From: Hypericum androsaemum | Taxonomy: Eukaryota; Streptophyta; Magnoliopsida; Malpighiales; Hypericaceae | Length of the DNA stretch: 64,000 nt | Reading direction: 5' to 3' | Assembly: GCA_963995505.1 (NCBI GenBank) | Contig: OZ023190.1 | Location: forward strand, 17,726,092 to 17,790,091 | Shown: positions 46,373-59,300 of the stretch, in pieces | Layout: each line of letters begins with the position of its first letter | How positions within the stretch are numbered: the first letter of the stretch is position 1 | The notes under the pieces: model-generated | Seen by the model: only the letters and a program-made list of their open reading frames with translations | The model's database searches: none | Told to the model about the DNA's origin: nothing | Made by a program: the position numbers and the translations under genes

Positions 46373-47668
46373 ATGTTGAGGAAGAGAACCAGGTCGGTCG
46401 AGAAAGATCATCATCAACAACAACATCCCCAAATCACCGGACACTTCTTGGCAATGCCTGGTTCTGGTCCTGAGGGTAGCGCCTTTTTAAGCGTGCCTCG
46501 CCTTTTTGTTGGGTTTAATCCCATGGGAGGATTATCGGATTGTGACTCTGTTCGAAGCCCGAAATCTCCTCTGGATGTTAAGCTGTTCTCAGGTTTAGGA
46601 AGTCCTTATAGATCCCCTAGGTCACCACAACCTAAGAGATGGGATTGTAGTAAAGTGGGCTTAAGCATTCTAGATTCTCTTGATGATGATGATGATGCTT
46701 CCGTGGTACCCGGAAAGGTTATCCGGTCATCTGGTAGCAAGAACATTCTTTTTGGGGTGCCGGAGAAGAGTACGACTTTAGACCTCAAACCCGACACCTA
46801 TTCATCCGAGACTGCAAAGTCTCTGCCTAGAAATTTTGCTGTTTTTCCTCGTATCCTTACGAAATCACCTCTTCAGAAGGGCTGTTCTGATGTTATTTTT
46901 GAGATTGAAGAAGCCCCATTTGATTCTGAGCGCTTTGGGGGCACTCGATCTAGCTCGTTTGATTCTTGCAGGCAGTTTTCAACCCTTTCAGGTTTGGCTT
47001 ACCAGGCTGAACATCCTAGTTCCGGGATTTTCCACATGAGTGATGAAACTAGCCAAGTGAACGCTCAAAAGCCGAATGGTTTAGCCAGTGAAAGTATGAC
47101 TTTGACCACAATGTCAGCTGTCTCCAGCAATGGATTTGTTGGGTCTCTCTCTGCTAGCGACATAGAGCTCTCTGAGGATTATACGTGTATAATTTCGCAT
47201 GGTCCCAACCCCAAGACAACTCATATCTATGGTGACTGTATTTTGGAATGTCGCCCTAACAACACGAGTGAATTTGGAAAGAATAGCACCGATGTGGATG
47301 TTGGGTTATTCGAGACTACGCCATGCTCATTGATTCCGGCTCCATGTTCCTCTGATGGTTTCTTGAGGTTTTGTCATTACTGCAAGAAGAAGCTCAAGGA
47401 AGGAGAGGATATCTATATATACAGGTTACCATCCTTTTAGTGGCACATTGTGTTTTGCCGAATGATTTAAGGCCTCCTCTTTCAGATACCGATCATCTGC
47501 TTTTGTATGTGCAGGGGTGAGAAATCGTTTTGCACTCTAGCTTGTCGCTCCCAGGAGATTATGATCGATGAGGTACTAGAGGAAGACACTGACACAGCCC
47601 GCGAGGACTTGTCGAAAATCGATAATAGTGACTACCTTTTTGGATCTGGCATCTTTGATGCTCCGTAA
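46373..47668 (+). CDS. FCS-like zinc finger (FLZ, DUF581) protein
   Basis: Exons 46373-47424 and 47515-47668 encode 401 residues in frame (R split AG|G at the junction). The C-terminal FLZ finger is FCHYCKKKLKEGEDIYIYR, then GEKSFCTLACR, the C-x2-C...FC-x3-C pattern of the family; the intron falls inside the finger, as is usual. The rest is Ser/Pro-rich and disordered, with the conserved PRLFVGF and GLSILDSL segments seen in FLZ10/11-like members. FLZ proteins bind SnRK1 kinase and modulate energy signalling. The start is the ATG followed by LRKRTRSVEKDHH, since upstream in-frame codons lie in the leader. A leader intron at about 45998-46306 (acceptor TTGCAG) is likely. Confidence 0.9.
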
Positions 47669-48620
47669 TGAACGAATCATAAACTCGTAGCCGGCCGGCG
47701 TGGCTGTTATCATCAACGGAGGTGTTGCGAAGAGAGACTCTTGATCATCTGTTTCCTAAGAGCTGTTTGGTGTGCATCTATTAGCAGCCATGGATGATCA
47801 TTTTGTATATTGTTTCTCTAGCAGCTCCCTGTGATCGTGTATGGTTATTGCAGCTGGCTGTCTCACACTTTTAAGTACCAAATCTTACATTCTCATAAAT
47901 CATTACCTATGTAACTCTGGTTGTAGCTTATCTTTAGCTACCCAGTTCAATTGTTCCAAGTTTTAACCCCGTTGCTGCGAAAATGACCTTTTTCATTGTA
48001 TAATCTCGCAGCTGAACCATATTTTTTAACTGAAAATGATATGGTTTTACCCATACCTTTCTATATTGTCCTCTGCAACTGATTTGATCACGGTAATTGT
48101 ACAATTCGCGTTTATTTAGACAAAAACATTCTAGTCCATTTTAGACCCATATAAATTCCTTACTTCACATGCGTACGACGGAAGATCAAAAGCTGGTTGC
48201 CAAGTTCTTGTCATTCCTGTACTCTTGCATACAAGTACATGCACGATCCAGATCCAGCCTACTCATGTGTACTCTCATGCGGAATGGATGCAAGCAGTAA
48301 GGGACTTAGATTCAGTTAAGGAAATTTTTTGTATTCAAATTTTACGAATTTAAAGACGCCATTGAAAGAGTCGCCTTGCTGACAGATAAATACACCAAAA
48401 AAGATGCAGACAAATTGCTCTATACGTTCATCACCTGTTTGTATACAAGGGACGGGTTGTTTCTTGAGTTTTCCCCTCCTCGTCTTACCTTAGATACTTA
48501 ATTTCCACATAAATGATCAATAACTTTCTGTCCGTCTGTTTATTCACACTCCCATTTGGCACCGGCAAGTTCCGTTGTTTATCTGCTTCCCCACCATCTT
48601 TACCTTGCTAACTGAACTTG
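47669..48620. other. 3' flank between FLZ and PPR genes
   Basis: Convergent 3' ends: FLZ 3' UTR at left, PPR 3' flank at right. No coding sequence recognised. Confidence 0.5.
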
Positions 48621-48623
48621 TAA

Positions 48624-51129
48624 TCACCAATAGTCTTTGCAAGAACAACAACCGTCTCTGAACCGATGAAATCTGTGGTTGTCTCTGATGACGATTTCTC
48701 TTCCGTAGGCTCGAGATACGGACTCCATAAGCGAGTGGCAATCTGTGCAGGTCTTGACAGCATTGATGACCCGGATAGGAGAGTTTCCCTTGTTGCTTAT
48801 GAGAGCAAATGCGGTAGCTAACCTTTCGCTATGGTGAGATGCACTGTCCGGTAGTTGATGCCGCGAAAACCTTTTGTCGAACTCCTCCAACATGGAGAAA
48901 TCTTCTTTAGATCGAGGGATTGAGAAATCCCTGGAAGTAAACTCGTGAAGAACTCCATCCAGCTCTATCAGACTTAGACCGGGTTGCCTCCTGATGCCTC
49001 CTTTCTCGTGCAGGTTCAATCTGACTCTATTAACACCGTCCATTCTACCAGCATTTGCATATATGTTGGCAAGCAACATATGAGCTTCATCATTTGTTGA
49101 GTCAATCTTCATCAGGTGCTTGAATGCGTACTCTGCTGATTCAATATCTTGCTGGCTTCGACCCGCTCCCAGTACGGAACTCCATATGGATACATCAGGT
49201 TTCATTGGCATACTCTGAATGAACTTGATCGCTTCTTCTAGGTGTCCGCCTCGACCTAAGAGATCAACAATACACCTGTAATGCTGGATCTTTGGTATAA
49301 TGTTGTACTCAGTTCTCATCTTGTCCATGTATTGGTAACCCTCAGCGACAAAACCTCCGTGGCTACAGGCCGAGAGCAGTGCAATAAATGTGACATGGTC
49401 TGGTTTTACCCCTTCTCCCTCCATTTCCAGGAAGAGATTGATTGCTTCCGGTGCATGGCCCTCCATTGCATATGCAGCTAGCTATCATAGCAGTCCAAAC
49501 AAATGCATTCTTGTTGGCGATTTTGCGGAACACTTTCAGAGCTAAATCAACGTACCCGCACTTCCCGTACATGTCGATTAGAGCAGTCCCCAACATGCAA
49601 TCTACAGAAATCTGATCCCATGACTCAAAGCCCCAACTCGAGCACATACGGAGAGTAGACTGGTTAAAGTAAACTTGTCAGGTTTCATATTTGAGCTCTG
49701 CATCTCACCGAAAATCTGTAACGATTCTCTGAACATGCCATGCTTGGAGAAAAAGTTCACCATGGTGTTCCAAGAAACGGTATCTTTTTCAGGGATGCTA
49801 GCGAAGAACCTTCTTGCCGCACTAACATTGCCTTTTGGGCAGATTCCAACAAGCAACGAGTTCCATGATACTACACTTTTACAAGGCAAATGCTTGAACA
49901 CCAGATTAGCTTCGCTAAGTTCCCGACATTTTGCATAGACGTCCAACAAGGCATTCCCGAGAAAGCCGTCCAATGCCATTCCACAGGTCACAATTAGGCC
50001 ATGAATAGCCCTACCTAAATCATAATCTTCCGCATGAGCACAAGCTGAAAGTGCTGTCACAAGAGCAACCTCGTCCACAGAGACGTTTTCAGACCTCATC
50101 ATCCTAAACAGCTCCAAACTATCCGGATAGCGTCCTTCCCGAACATAACCAGACATCATAGCCGTCCAAGATACAAGGTTCTTCTCTTCCATCTGGTCAA
50201 ACAATTGTCTGGCCTCATCTATCCTACCAGCCTTCACTTGCCCGCTAACCATTGCAATCGACAAAACAACATCACCCTTCACATCAGCGTATCCACCCGC
50301 AACCCTCTGCGCTCGGTCCAATTCTCCGCACTTGACGTAAATGTCGACCAAGCAACTCAGCAAACTGCCACTCACCTGCAGCTCATTCTTTTCAATATAA
50401 AGCTGCAACCTTTGCCCCATTCCCAAGTCCCTCCTCAACTTGGTACAAGCAGAAACCAATCCAATCATGGTCACCTCGTCCGGCCGAACCCCACCATCGG
50501 CCACCATCTCGTCGAACAAGCTCAACACCTCCCTACACATCCCCGCCGAAACATAACAAGACATCATCGTGTTCCAAGTGACAACATCTCTCTCAGCCAT
50601 TCTATCAAACAGCTGGCGCACTCCCTCCACCCTCCCACACCTAGAGTAAAACCCCATCAAATTATTCCCTAATGAACTGATCCCTCCCAGCCCAGATTTC
50701 AAAATCCTCCCATGAACCTCCCCTCCCCGTTCCAGAGCAAGACACCTCGAGCAAGCACGAATCAAAAGCTTGAAACTTGGAATTTTCAAAGCCACACCCA
50801 AAGAAACCATGCAGCCATAAGTTGCGAAAACATCTTCAAAGCGGCCACCTTTGGTTTGGCCATCCAAAAGGGTATTCGAAACGGTGTCGTCTTGTCGGGT
50901 TAGGTAACCGCACATTCGGTGGGCGTATCCGAGGTTTCCGGCCGAGGTTAAGAACCCGAACACGCGGTATTGCAGGTGGCGGTCCAAGATGAGGTTGGTT
51001 GTGATCAGATGGGCCTGGATAGGGGAGAATTGTCTGAGGTTCGAGCAGGAGCTGAGGGAGTCTTTAATGGAAGCTACGGAGGAGGAAATGGTGGAGAAGA
51101 GGGAGGCCGGCGGGGGAAGTTGCCGCCAT
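48624..51129 (-). pseudogene. DYW-class PLS-type PPR protein with frameshifts
   Basis: Minus strand, intronless as usual. PPR motifs run through most of it (VVTWNTMMSCYVSAG, LVSWTAMMSGYVREG, TVSWNTMVNFFSKHG). They are followed by E motifs and a full DYW deaminase-like domain: HSERLATAFALI with the HxE zinc/catalytic motif, CTDCH, and the C-terminal CSCKDYW. DYW PPRs edit C to U in organelle RNA. Three lesions break the frame. Between the likely ATG (51129) and SLFSTISSSV one base is extra. Near 49605-49645 a deletion removes the WVH.YIEKN-type residues. Near 49485 a 4-bp AGCT duplication interrupts AMIA.AYAMEG. It is probably a young pseudogene; sequencing error is a weaker alternative. Confidence 0.85.
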
Positions 51130-51554
51130 TTTTGTGGATGGTAGCCGTTAGTTCCCGCCGTTTTAGATTGAATTACTTGTCGTGATCGGCTAATACGAAA
51201 TGACGCTTATGCCCTTCCGGACATTTCAAGGCCTCGAACTCGAAGCTCTAGCTACATTTTGCAGTAGCTAGCAGCATTGGGATAATGGATGGTCCAAGTA
51301 GTGTTACACATACAACAACAGATGGAGTGCATTGGGACTGGGAAGGGTAAAAAGGGAAATATGTTCATCTTGTTAACATTACATAAAATGTGAACTTCCG
51401 CGGGACATGGCCATTGCCATTCTGAGGTCTTAAAACTGCAGTCTATATGATTACAGTAGTTACTGGAGATATTCGGATCGGCTGGCGATTCGAAGCTGTA
51501 TTATCTGATCCGAAAACCGAAGATCGCAACACCTGGGAGGGACCCTACTTGATG

Positions 51555-54500
51555 CTATCCGAAAGGGTTGCCTCCATTTGCAGGACCTTGTGGTGAGTAT
51601 CCACTGTGAGACATGTTGAACGAGTTAAAAGAAGGTGCTGCATTGCCGGCAAATCCACCCGGTCCTTGTGGTCTACAAAACGAGGTACAATATTCATGCG
51701 GAAGACAATAGAATCGAATGCGTAGATAGCTTCGAGCTCTGCAGTTGCGTTAAAACTCGGCTAGGAGAGCTTTGCAAATGAGTTTCAGTTGCATAGAACT
51801 AGTTACTGGATGAAAATGTGCTAATATCATGCAGGTTAAGTAATGGTTTCTCGTGAAAAGGAATCCGGTTTCGTACGAATTCTGGTCACCGTGCTCTTCT
51901 TGGAGTCAGCGGGTTTGAAGGAGCATTTACCTAGAATGTGGCATGTTCACATATGGTTGCTGTCCCGTGTATCCACCTGAAATATTGACATCAAAGTTAG
52001 GAGTAAGTGTGGATTTCTCAGAAGTTGAAGAAGCATGAGACTTGAACTTGCCAGACGCAAAGGGTGAAGTGTAGGGAGTGGACTGGGGCAGTATGGCTGT
52101 TGCTGCTTGAGGTCTCATCAACCCTGAAGAATCTATGTTACCGCCCGTGGTAGGGAACGCCATTCCTAGGGCCACCGGATCAGGGAGAGCTCCGCGGAAA
52201 CTATCCAGGGAAGGGAACTGCATGAAGGTAACACATGATCAACACATTTTCTACAGTTTACAGTAACCGACAAGATATAATCTAGGTAGAAGAAACAGAA
52301 CAAAGCAGCCCGGTAGGTGCTACGTGAACAAGCTCCCTGTATGCGGGTTTGATCGAAACAAAGGCAATTCACAAGCTGAAGAAAGAGCACCGTTCACTCA
52401 CCTGTGAAGCTTGCGACGGAGTTGGTTCATCGCCGAAATCAAAAGGGTTAGATGATCTTGGCTGGCTGGCATATGCTACCCCAGGCTGCAAAAAAGAAGC
52501 CATTTGGCAGGAGAATCGATATGCATTCGGAGAATGGTTAATCGAGAACTGTTCTGCTAGGTGATACAGTGCAAGAGATACCATGGCAGTAGGATGATAC
52601 TGCATGCCAAATCCCGCGGCATAGGAAGGACCAGTTGGCCAGCCTGGAACAGGTCTGGAAGCTGGCAAGTAGCCAGCGAAAAGGTCCTGGAGCAAACAAA
52701 AGAGATGATCAGATATTGTTATTAGAAACATCTATCTGGATTTCTGTCAAGGAAATCACCTGTGGAAGTTCCTTTCTTCCAAGATTCTCTGTTTGTGGCT
52801 TAACTGCAGTATCTTGACCCACTTTTGAGTCCTCTTTAGGTGATTGTCCAACTTGAGCACTAGAAATTCCTTGAAAATGCTCATTGGGATTTTGTGAGAG
52901 GAAGTTATTTGCTGACGACGACGAAGGAGAATCAAAACTATCAAGCAATGAGTTTTTCACAGGTGCGGTGTTCTGCACTGATTGCCTATCTGGAGCAGAT
53001 GAAACCCTGTTGGGAAGCATCTGTATTCCATGCTGCGTTGTGTGTGTCCTTGAATCATCGGTTATCGCAGACATCTGTCTCGCGGGTAGATTTATTGGTG
53101 GCTGCTGGTCTGAAGGGTTGTCGGTCCTAGCAGCTTGTTCTGAGGCATCAACACCATATGTTAATGCCAACATCTGCCCAGGAGGTGCAGACAGCGGTCC
53201 GCCATTTGATTGTTCGCTGTCTGCAGATGTTGTTGTATGAACACCATAACCACTAGTTATTGTTGGCACCTTCACTGATGGCTTAGTTTCCATTACAGGT
53301 CCTGCAGGTTCAACAAATGGAGCTGCTAACTCAAACATCAAAAACTCTACGGTATTTCGTTGTGGTGCCCGCGGTGTCAAAGACTGAGAGGGAAATTTTC
53401 CATCACTAGACTTCTCATTCTCCTGCTGTACAGCGGACGAACCGCCAGCGGGATTCGATTCTGTGTTAAACTCTATGATACTATTTTCAGGCTTATTTTT
53501 TGGTTCTGCTGGAGTAGATGCAGCAGGATCCTCATAACCAGAGACATTGATACCTTTCCGTCCGGTTTCTTCAGATTCCTTCCCAACCTGCAAAGGTAAG
53601 GATTTCTCCCCCAGAATTTGTTTCAGAGGACGAACAGCTGGCAAGCCAGGCTGAGCAGTGTTACTTTGAGGGTCAGGTGATCTGCTCCCCTGTCCACTTT
53701 CTCTATGTGACAACCTACTGATGTCAAATACCCTGCTGCTTCGGCTGTCTTCATCTCTAAACCTGTCATCAACGACTTCAAACCGGGGTGTATGTCTCCT
53801 CAAGCTTACATGCCTCGGACTTTCTTTCACAGAACGGGGGCTATTTCTCTCCTCAAAGTAGTATTCGAGTGTTCTTTCATGCTTTCCATGTCTGTCCTCA
53901 TAATTTGGACTCTGAGACCCGCTGCGGAATGCACCAAGCTGTCTAGCATCAAAAGATTCTTGCATGTCATTCTGTGGACACAGATACATCAGAAAGTGAA
54001 CAACACATACAAGCATAGCAACGAAAGCACAAAAAAGTTTGATAGAGAGAGAGGCTCTTCAGTGAACTCACCAGTCTAATCCTTGGGGATCTTTCTTGAC
54101 TTCTCTCGCCCGTGTACTTCCTATCGACGTACACGTTCTTCACAAATTCTCTGTGTCTGTTAATATTGCTGAGACCAAGAAAGAAGATGATGAGCAGATG
54201 ACAGGTGAATTTCCTAACATGAATACAGAGAATAGCCCATCAACCTGCAATCAGGAAACGAATGCCGGTGCTGATCCCATTCCTTGAAATAGATTTGCCT
54301 CGCTCTCTGAAACGGCAAACTTAGTGAGGTCACACCCTGCAAAGAATGTTTCGAAGGACGAAGGCAAGGTCAGCAGTTGTTGAATAGGAGTTGTAACCTC
54401 ATTGCCTCCAGCTTGCAGAGCAGAAACCTCTTCTGCATTGAATTTCGCCATTGACACTGACTTAACACGATGCATGAACTCTCGGCTGCGCTCACAGAAA

Positions 54501-55200
54501 GCAAGGTTAGCCTTGAAACTCCATGACAATTAGTAAGACCGAAGATGGAAGCCTATAAGAATGTTATATCCATCAGCAATACTTACTGTGCTCCGCTGCA
54601 GTTGGTACATACGAACGTCCAAAACGTCGTGCAAACGTATTGAGGTCCCTACGAAAGACCAAACGTGCATTAGACCTTGATCCATATACGATAAGCATGA
54701 TGAGAAGAAAGATGATGATCAAAACCAGTTTCTGAAACAGATATCAGCAGGACTAATGCTCTTCGATATCAGATTCTACCAGAAACCAACAAGAGAGCAA
54801 ACTATAAGCTTTCAATCATAATCAACATTAACGCATTATGACCAAAGATGGAACCAGTTGGATCTCGATTCGCGACGGCAAAACCAGCTAACGCCTTGTA
54901 CGTTATATTTTTCTCCCTCAACTTTTCGAATCATTCATCTTATTCCGACTCCCTGTTTCGTCTTTCTTCTCTGTCTTACGTAACAGAATTGCATGGATGC
55001 CGTGGAGATCATCAATGGCTATTAAAAGGGAACCTAGCAGGGGGAAAACTCAACAACAGAAGGAAAGAAATGGGAAAGACCGATGAAGAGAGACATACCA
55101 AACTGTTGCAATTGAGGCATCTCCGATTCTCGGGTAGCTTGAGAAGACCACGGATGGTCCTCTCGAGCCTCTCCTCCTCCTCCTTGTCCTTCTTCGTCAT
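51555..55200 (-). CDS. AGD14: ArfGAP domain protein, AGD14/ZIGA4-like
   Basis: GTPase-activating protein for ARF GTPases, acting in vesicle traffic. Nine exons, minus strand: 55099-55200, 54587-54648, 54398-54485, 54245-54306, 54072-54168, 52760-53971, 52402-52686, 51931-52217, 51555-51672. They total 770 residues and all junctions keep frame. The zinc finger is CLNC...CTNC with spacing C-x2-C-x16-C-x2-C. Then come HREFMHRVKSVSMAKF and ARQIYFKEWDQHRHSFPD, the usual ArfGAP landmarks. The family's catalytic Arg sits in the HRE motif, and CSGAHRE has Ala where most have CSGIHRE or similar. The long C-terminus is disordered, with SPRHVSLRRHTPRFEV, SNPFDFG, and Gly/Asn/Pro-rich ends (GGNPFG). Confidence 0.9.
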
Positions 55201-55204
55201 CTTT

Positions 55205-56335
55205 ACAAGCTATTCTATCCAAACACAAAAAGCAATCATAAAAGGTATAAAATGTGGATGAGCATGCAACTTATCGCTTCGAGATTGATACGAAACTGAG
55301 AGGCGGCCAGTGCGAGGAAGGCGATGACGAAAGGAGGGTGGGGCCCGAGACGTCCCCACACCCGGAGGTGGTTTTGGTTAGAGGCGGAGGATGTTCATGT
55401 TCAAGGAAAAGAGAGTTTTATGTCTTTCCAGGCAAGAAGAAATCTGTGGAGGGAAGAGCTGGGCCCCGGTAAAAACGGTTATGGCCGTTATGCCTTTCCG
55501 TTGATTCGGGGTTTCTATGGGCCTTGGGCTGTAATTGTCGCGATGGGCCCTGGGCCCATGATAAGAGAGCATCTTTTTTTTTGGGGAAAGAGAGAGAGCA
55601 TCTTAAAGATGGCCTATAAGAGCATGGCCGATTCCGAATATTCGGATAGACTAATCCAATTTCGAGTCGGATAAAACCACGAATTAGACAACTCCATCTT
55701 GTGTCTCATTAAAAGCAGGATTTGACACAATCAGACATGAGCAAAATTGGGCAGCAAGAAGGGAGAACACATCAGAATCCTCTAAAATCTACCTCTAATG
55801 AATTGCTCTGAGATTTAATAAGCTAGCTACTTACAGAAATTTTCTTCCCACTAGAGAGAGCATTCTGGTGGATTACATATCTAACTAACTAGTGGATGCT
55901 AACAATCATTCTGGCATGATTAGAAGTGCAACTGGTAGGGAACTGCATTATTTTTTGCCACCATGATTACTGAGAGAGAGAAAGAAAAGGATAAAAATCT
56001 GTACAAGATCAGCAGCCAAAATTCCACAAACCCCCTTCACCGGCAGCACTGCTGGGATAGAAACCTAGTCAGTAGAAAAACCTTTAACTGCCCCCGCCCG
56101 GCCGACGGACAGCAGGAGAATCTTCTTCTTCCTCCTCCCCAAGCCATGGCCCTCTCCTTTCCTTAAAAGGCCCCAAGTGTGTAACCAATGGTTACTAGAC
56201 AAATTTACTCGTCTTGGGCGGCACTCGTGTTTCCAGTAAACACAGGGTAATGTCAGTGACTGGAATCATCGAAAGTGAAGAGATGGGCAAACCGAAGAGA
56301 CTGGCAAAGTCTTCACTTATCCCAAAAAGAACTTC
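55205..56335. other. Spacer between the ArfGAP promoter and the EPL gene 3' end
   Basis: The two genes are on the same strand, so this holds the ArfGAP promoter (right of 55200) and the EPL 3' UTR (left of 56339). No other gene recognised. Confidence 0.5.
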
Positions 56336-56338
56336 TCT

Positions 56339-59300
56339 TTATCCATCGCTATTTACATCCTCGGAAGAAGCTTTCATTGATTCAGCAGTCATCAGAGCAC
56401 CTACAGCTTTATGAATTGCCAAATCTGCTCTATATAGCAATCTCTGAGCCCTTTCTCTTTTAAGCTCAGCCAAGTTAACTGCATGTTGAGCTGCGCCAGA
56501 AGCACCACGTAACCTGAATTCATCAAGATCAGGACCATCAAGTTGTTCCAGGATGTGCTTTGACCCATCATAGTATGGCCGCTGCCTTGGCGAATCAAAA
56601 TAATCCATGTCCAACCAGTGGTACCCATTTCTGTCGTCAAACATTCTTTGGTTGCAAGAAGAAACCATGAGACTGTCGTTAAAAGAAGCAAACTTCCTTG
56701 ACTTACTTCTTTGAAGTTTATGAAGATGATTCCTGTCAAACCTATCACCATTCGAGACCCCAGTACCAGCAGCATTCCAAGGTGAAATCACTCTTGGCGA
56801 CACCTGAGGATATGGTGATTCCTCAAGTAACTCATAGGAATATCTTTCGTCCCAAAATGCAAAGCCATTTGCTCTCCTCCCTGGAGGCAACAAACAGAGC
56901 CGGATCAAGCACAGATCTTGTTTAAATAATTGGTTAAAAAAGAGGAAGGAAGGACATAGAATGGCTTAAGAAAGTACCATTATAATGAAAGCCATCATGA
57001 TCTCCACTGAAAGAGTTGCTTTGCCCAGCAACAGAAATTTTCCTATGTGATCGTTGTTTTGAACCTTTGTTGGGCAGTTCTAGCCCCCGGGGTTTCAAAC
57101 AGAAAGCAAACATCAGAGGCTTCTCAACTAAAGCAGCCTTCTCATATCGGCCATTTAACATGATACCATTGTTTTTGGTCAATGCTAGCTCCCACTCCTT
57201 CACTTCTTGATGATACTTTTCCCAAAGTGGCGGCTGTGCAAAAAGCAAACCCAAGAATTCATTTAAGGTCAAAAGAGAGAACCTCATGTAAAAGCAAATG
57301 CATAGAAGTTACACATAAGCACAACAAGAAACAAACACGTGAAATTATAATATACACTCGATCCCCAAAACCGACACAACTGCGCTAACTTGTGCAATGA
57401 GCTAGCAAAACACCCACCACCACCCCAAAGAGACCATCAACAAGCATCATGTAAAAGTAGGAAGAAGGCTGCAAGGAGTGCACCCTTTAAAACTACATAA
57501 GTTAACCTCATTATATCGCATTTGAACCTTTTGGTGAATATTTAAGATTTGAATATATACCAGTATACTTCCTGGGAGCTTTACCATTGTCTAACTAAAG
57601 TAGATTTATTCATCATAAATAGTTGAATTTCTGTTCATTTACAGATCTACCTCAGAAGAAAAGAAGATCCTAGAAAGTACACTGCACATAACCCTTATAA
57701 AACCTGTGACCTTTTCCCTCTTCCATTACAGACAAAAGGCATGTTCACAATTCAAAACTTAGGTCAGATATCACTACCATCCATTTCGTTTTCCCTTGAA
57801 ATTTTGATCAATGATGACAAATCACAAGAATTGGGGATAACAAGTCAGGAGAGTGATATTCATGAAAAGCTAAGACCATCTTTGATCTGACCAAAATGAG
57901 CAGTCAGCTTTCGATGAATGAAGCACATATCAAACACATAAAAGAAACCAGAAGGTACCTGAAGGTGACGGAGTAAAGGCATTCCCTTCCCTTGCCTCTT
58001 CTGCTGCCAATACTCGTGGATGCTTTTAGTTACTTCAATGGACGCAACTCCAGCCATGAAATCTTCTATCTCATCTGTTGTAAGCTGGTCACGCTGCTGG
58101 GAGTATGCCACTTTCTCAAACTTGTCCATAATCTTTTCAAACATGTCCCAAGGAATCCTGCTCTCAGCTCCAGATGAAGTACATGTTCTCAATACCCATT
58201 CCTCGTCATCGCTATCCATGTCATACAGCACCTTTGAAGGATTCAAAGCCATCTCCACATCTGTTTCAACCTGCCTGAAATACTTCAAACTTCGGAAAAA
58301 TGGCACTTCCACTCCATTCTCATCATCTTCGATCAAGCGGACCCCAGGAATAGGAATATTTTTTACTGATGCAGCCCGGATGTTCCTATTGTGGCATTCT
58401 TCATGCAACTCTTTGAACAGAGCCCACTGACTCCTATCAGTGAATTCCAACACCCAGTCCTTCCCTCCTTTCCACATCATAGCATGTGTATACCGGTTGG
58501 TCGAACCAGGCTGTAGAAATTGATGTGCCTTGTACGAGAACTTCGTGGACCCAGAGACTTTAACTGCTAGCTTCCACTCATTATGATTGAAGAGCTGAAG
58601 GACAACTTGTGCTCCACATTCTCTCCATCCTCTATCACCAAGCGTTACTAGTACATTTGCACCACATGACAGCGACTCCAAGTTTCTCTCGGGACCTTTA
58701 GAGCCATCATGCAGCTTCTTATCATGGAGGGTCCGAATTCTTTTGTGAGGAAGCCCTTTCGAATGATGGCTTTTATTCTTTGAGCCATTATCAAAGCCAC
58801 CTACGGGTAGCGTGTAAGAAACCTGTGTACGTCGCTTCTTAGGCCCAGTGGTAAAGTTATTCTGCAGAAACTCACCCCTGGTGTCTGACCACCCATGGGA
58901 AAGGGAACCAAAGGATGCAGAATTATTTCTATTCCTATGCCATGTGCTTCTTCGAGCAGTGGGGTTGGGGCTGGGTATAATGCCACCACTCATATTCCAA
59001 GACCAGTCAGCATCTGGCTGAGCTCCATCAAACTTATCGCCACCAGTTCCAAGTTTCTCAAATGAGGGAACATCAATGGTGATTCCGTCCTGATAATGAG
59101 GCACACAGTCAGGCTTACTTCCGTTACCAAACGCCTGTGGCAACAAATCAGCCTTCTCTGTCTCTTCATTTCTGCATTGCTGTTTGAGGGTGGGGACATT
59201 GGAATCAACAGCCAATTTTGAAGGACAGCTTATCATGGCTGGGGCAGCATAAGTTTCAGCATTTCCAATACCACTTCGGCGCATTCCAAAGGACCTTACT

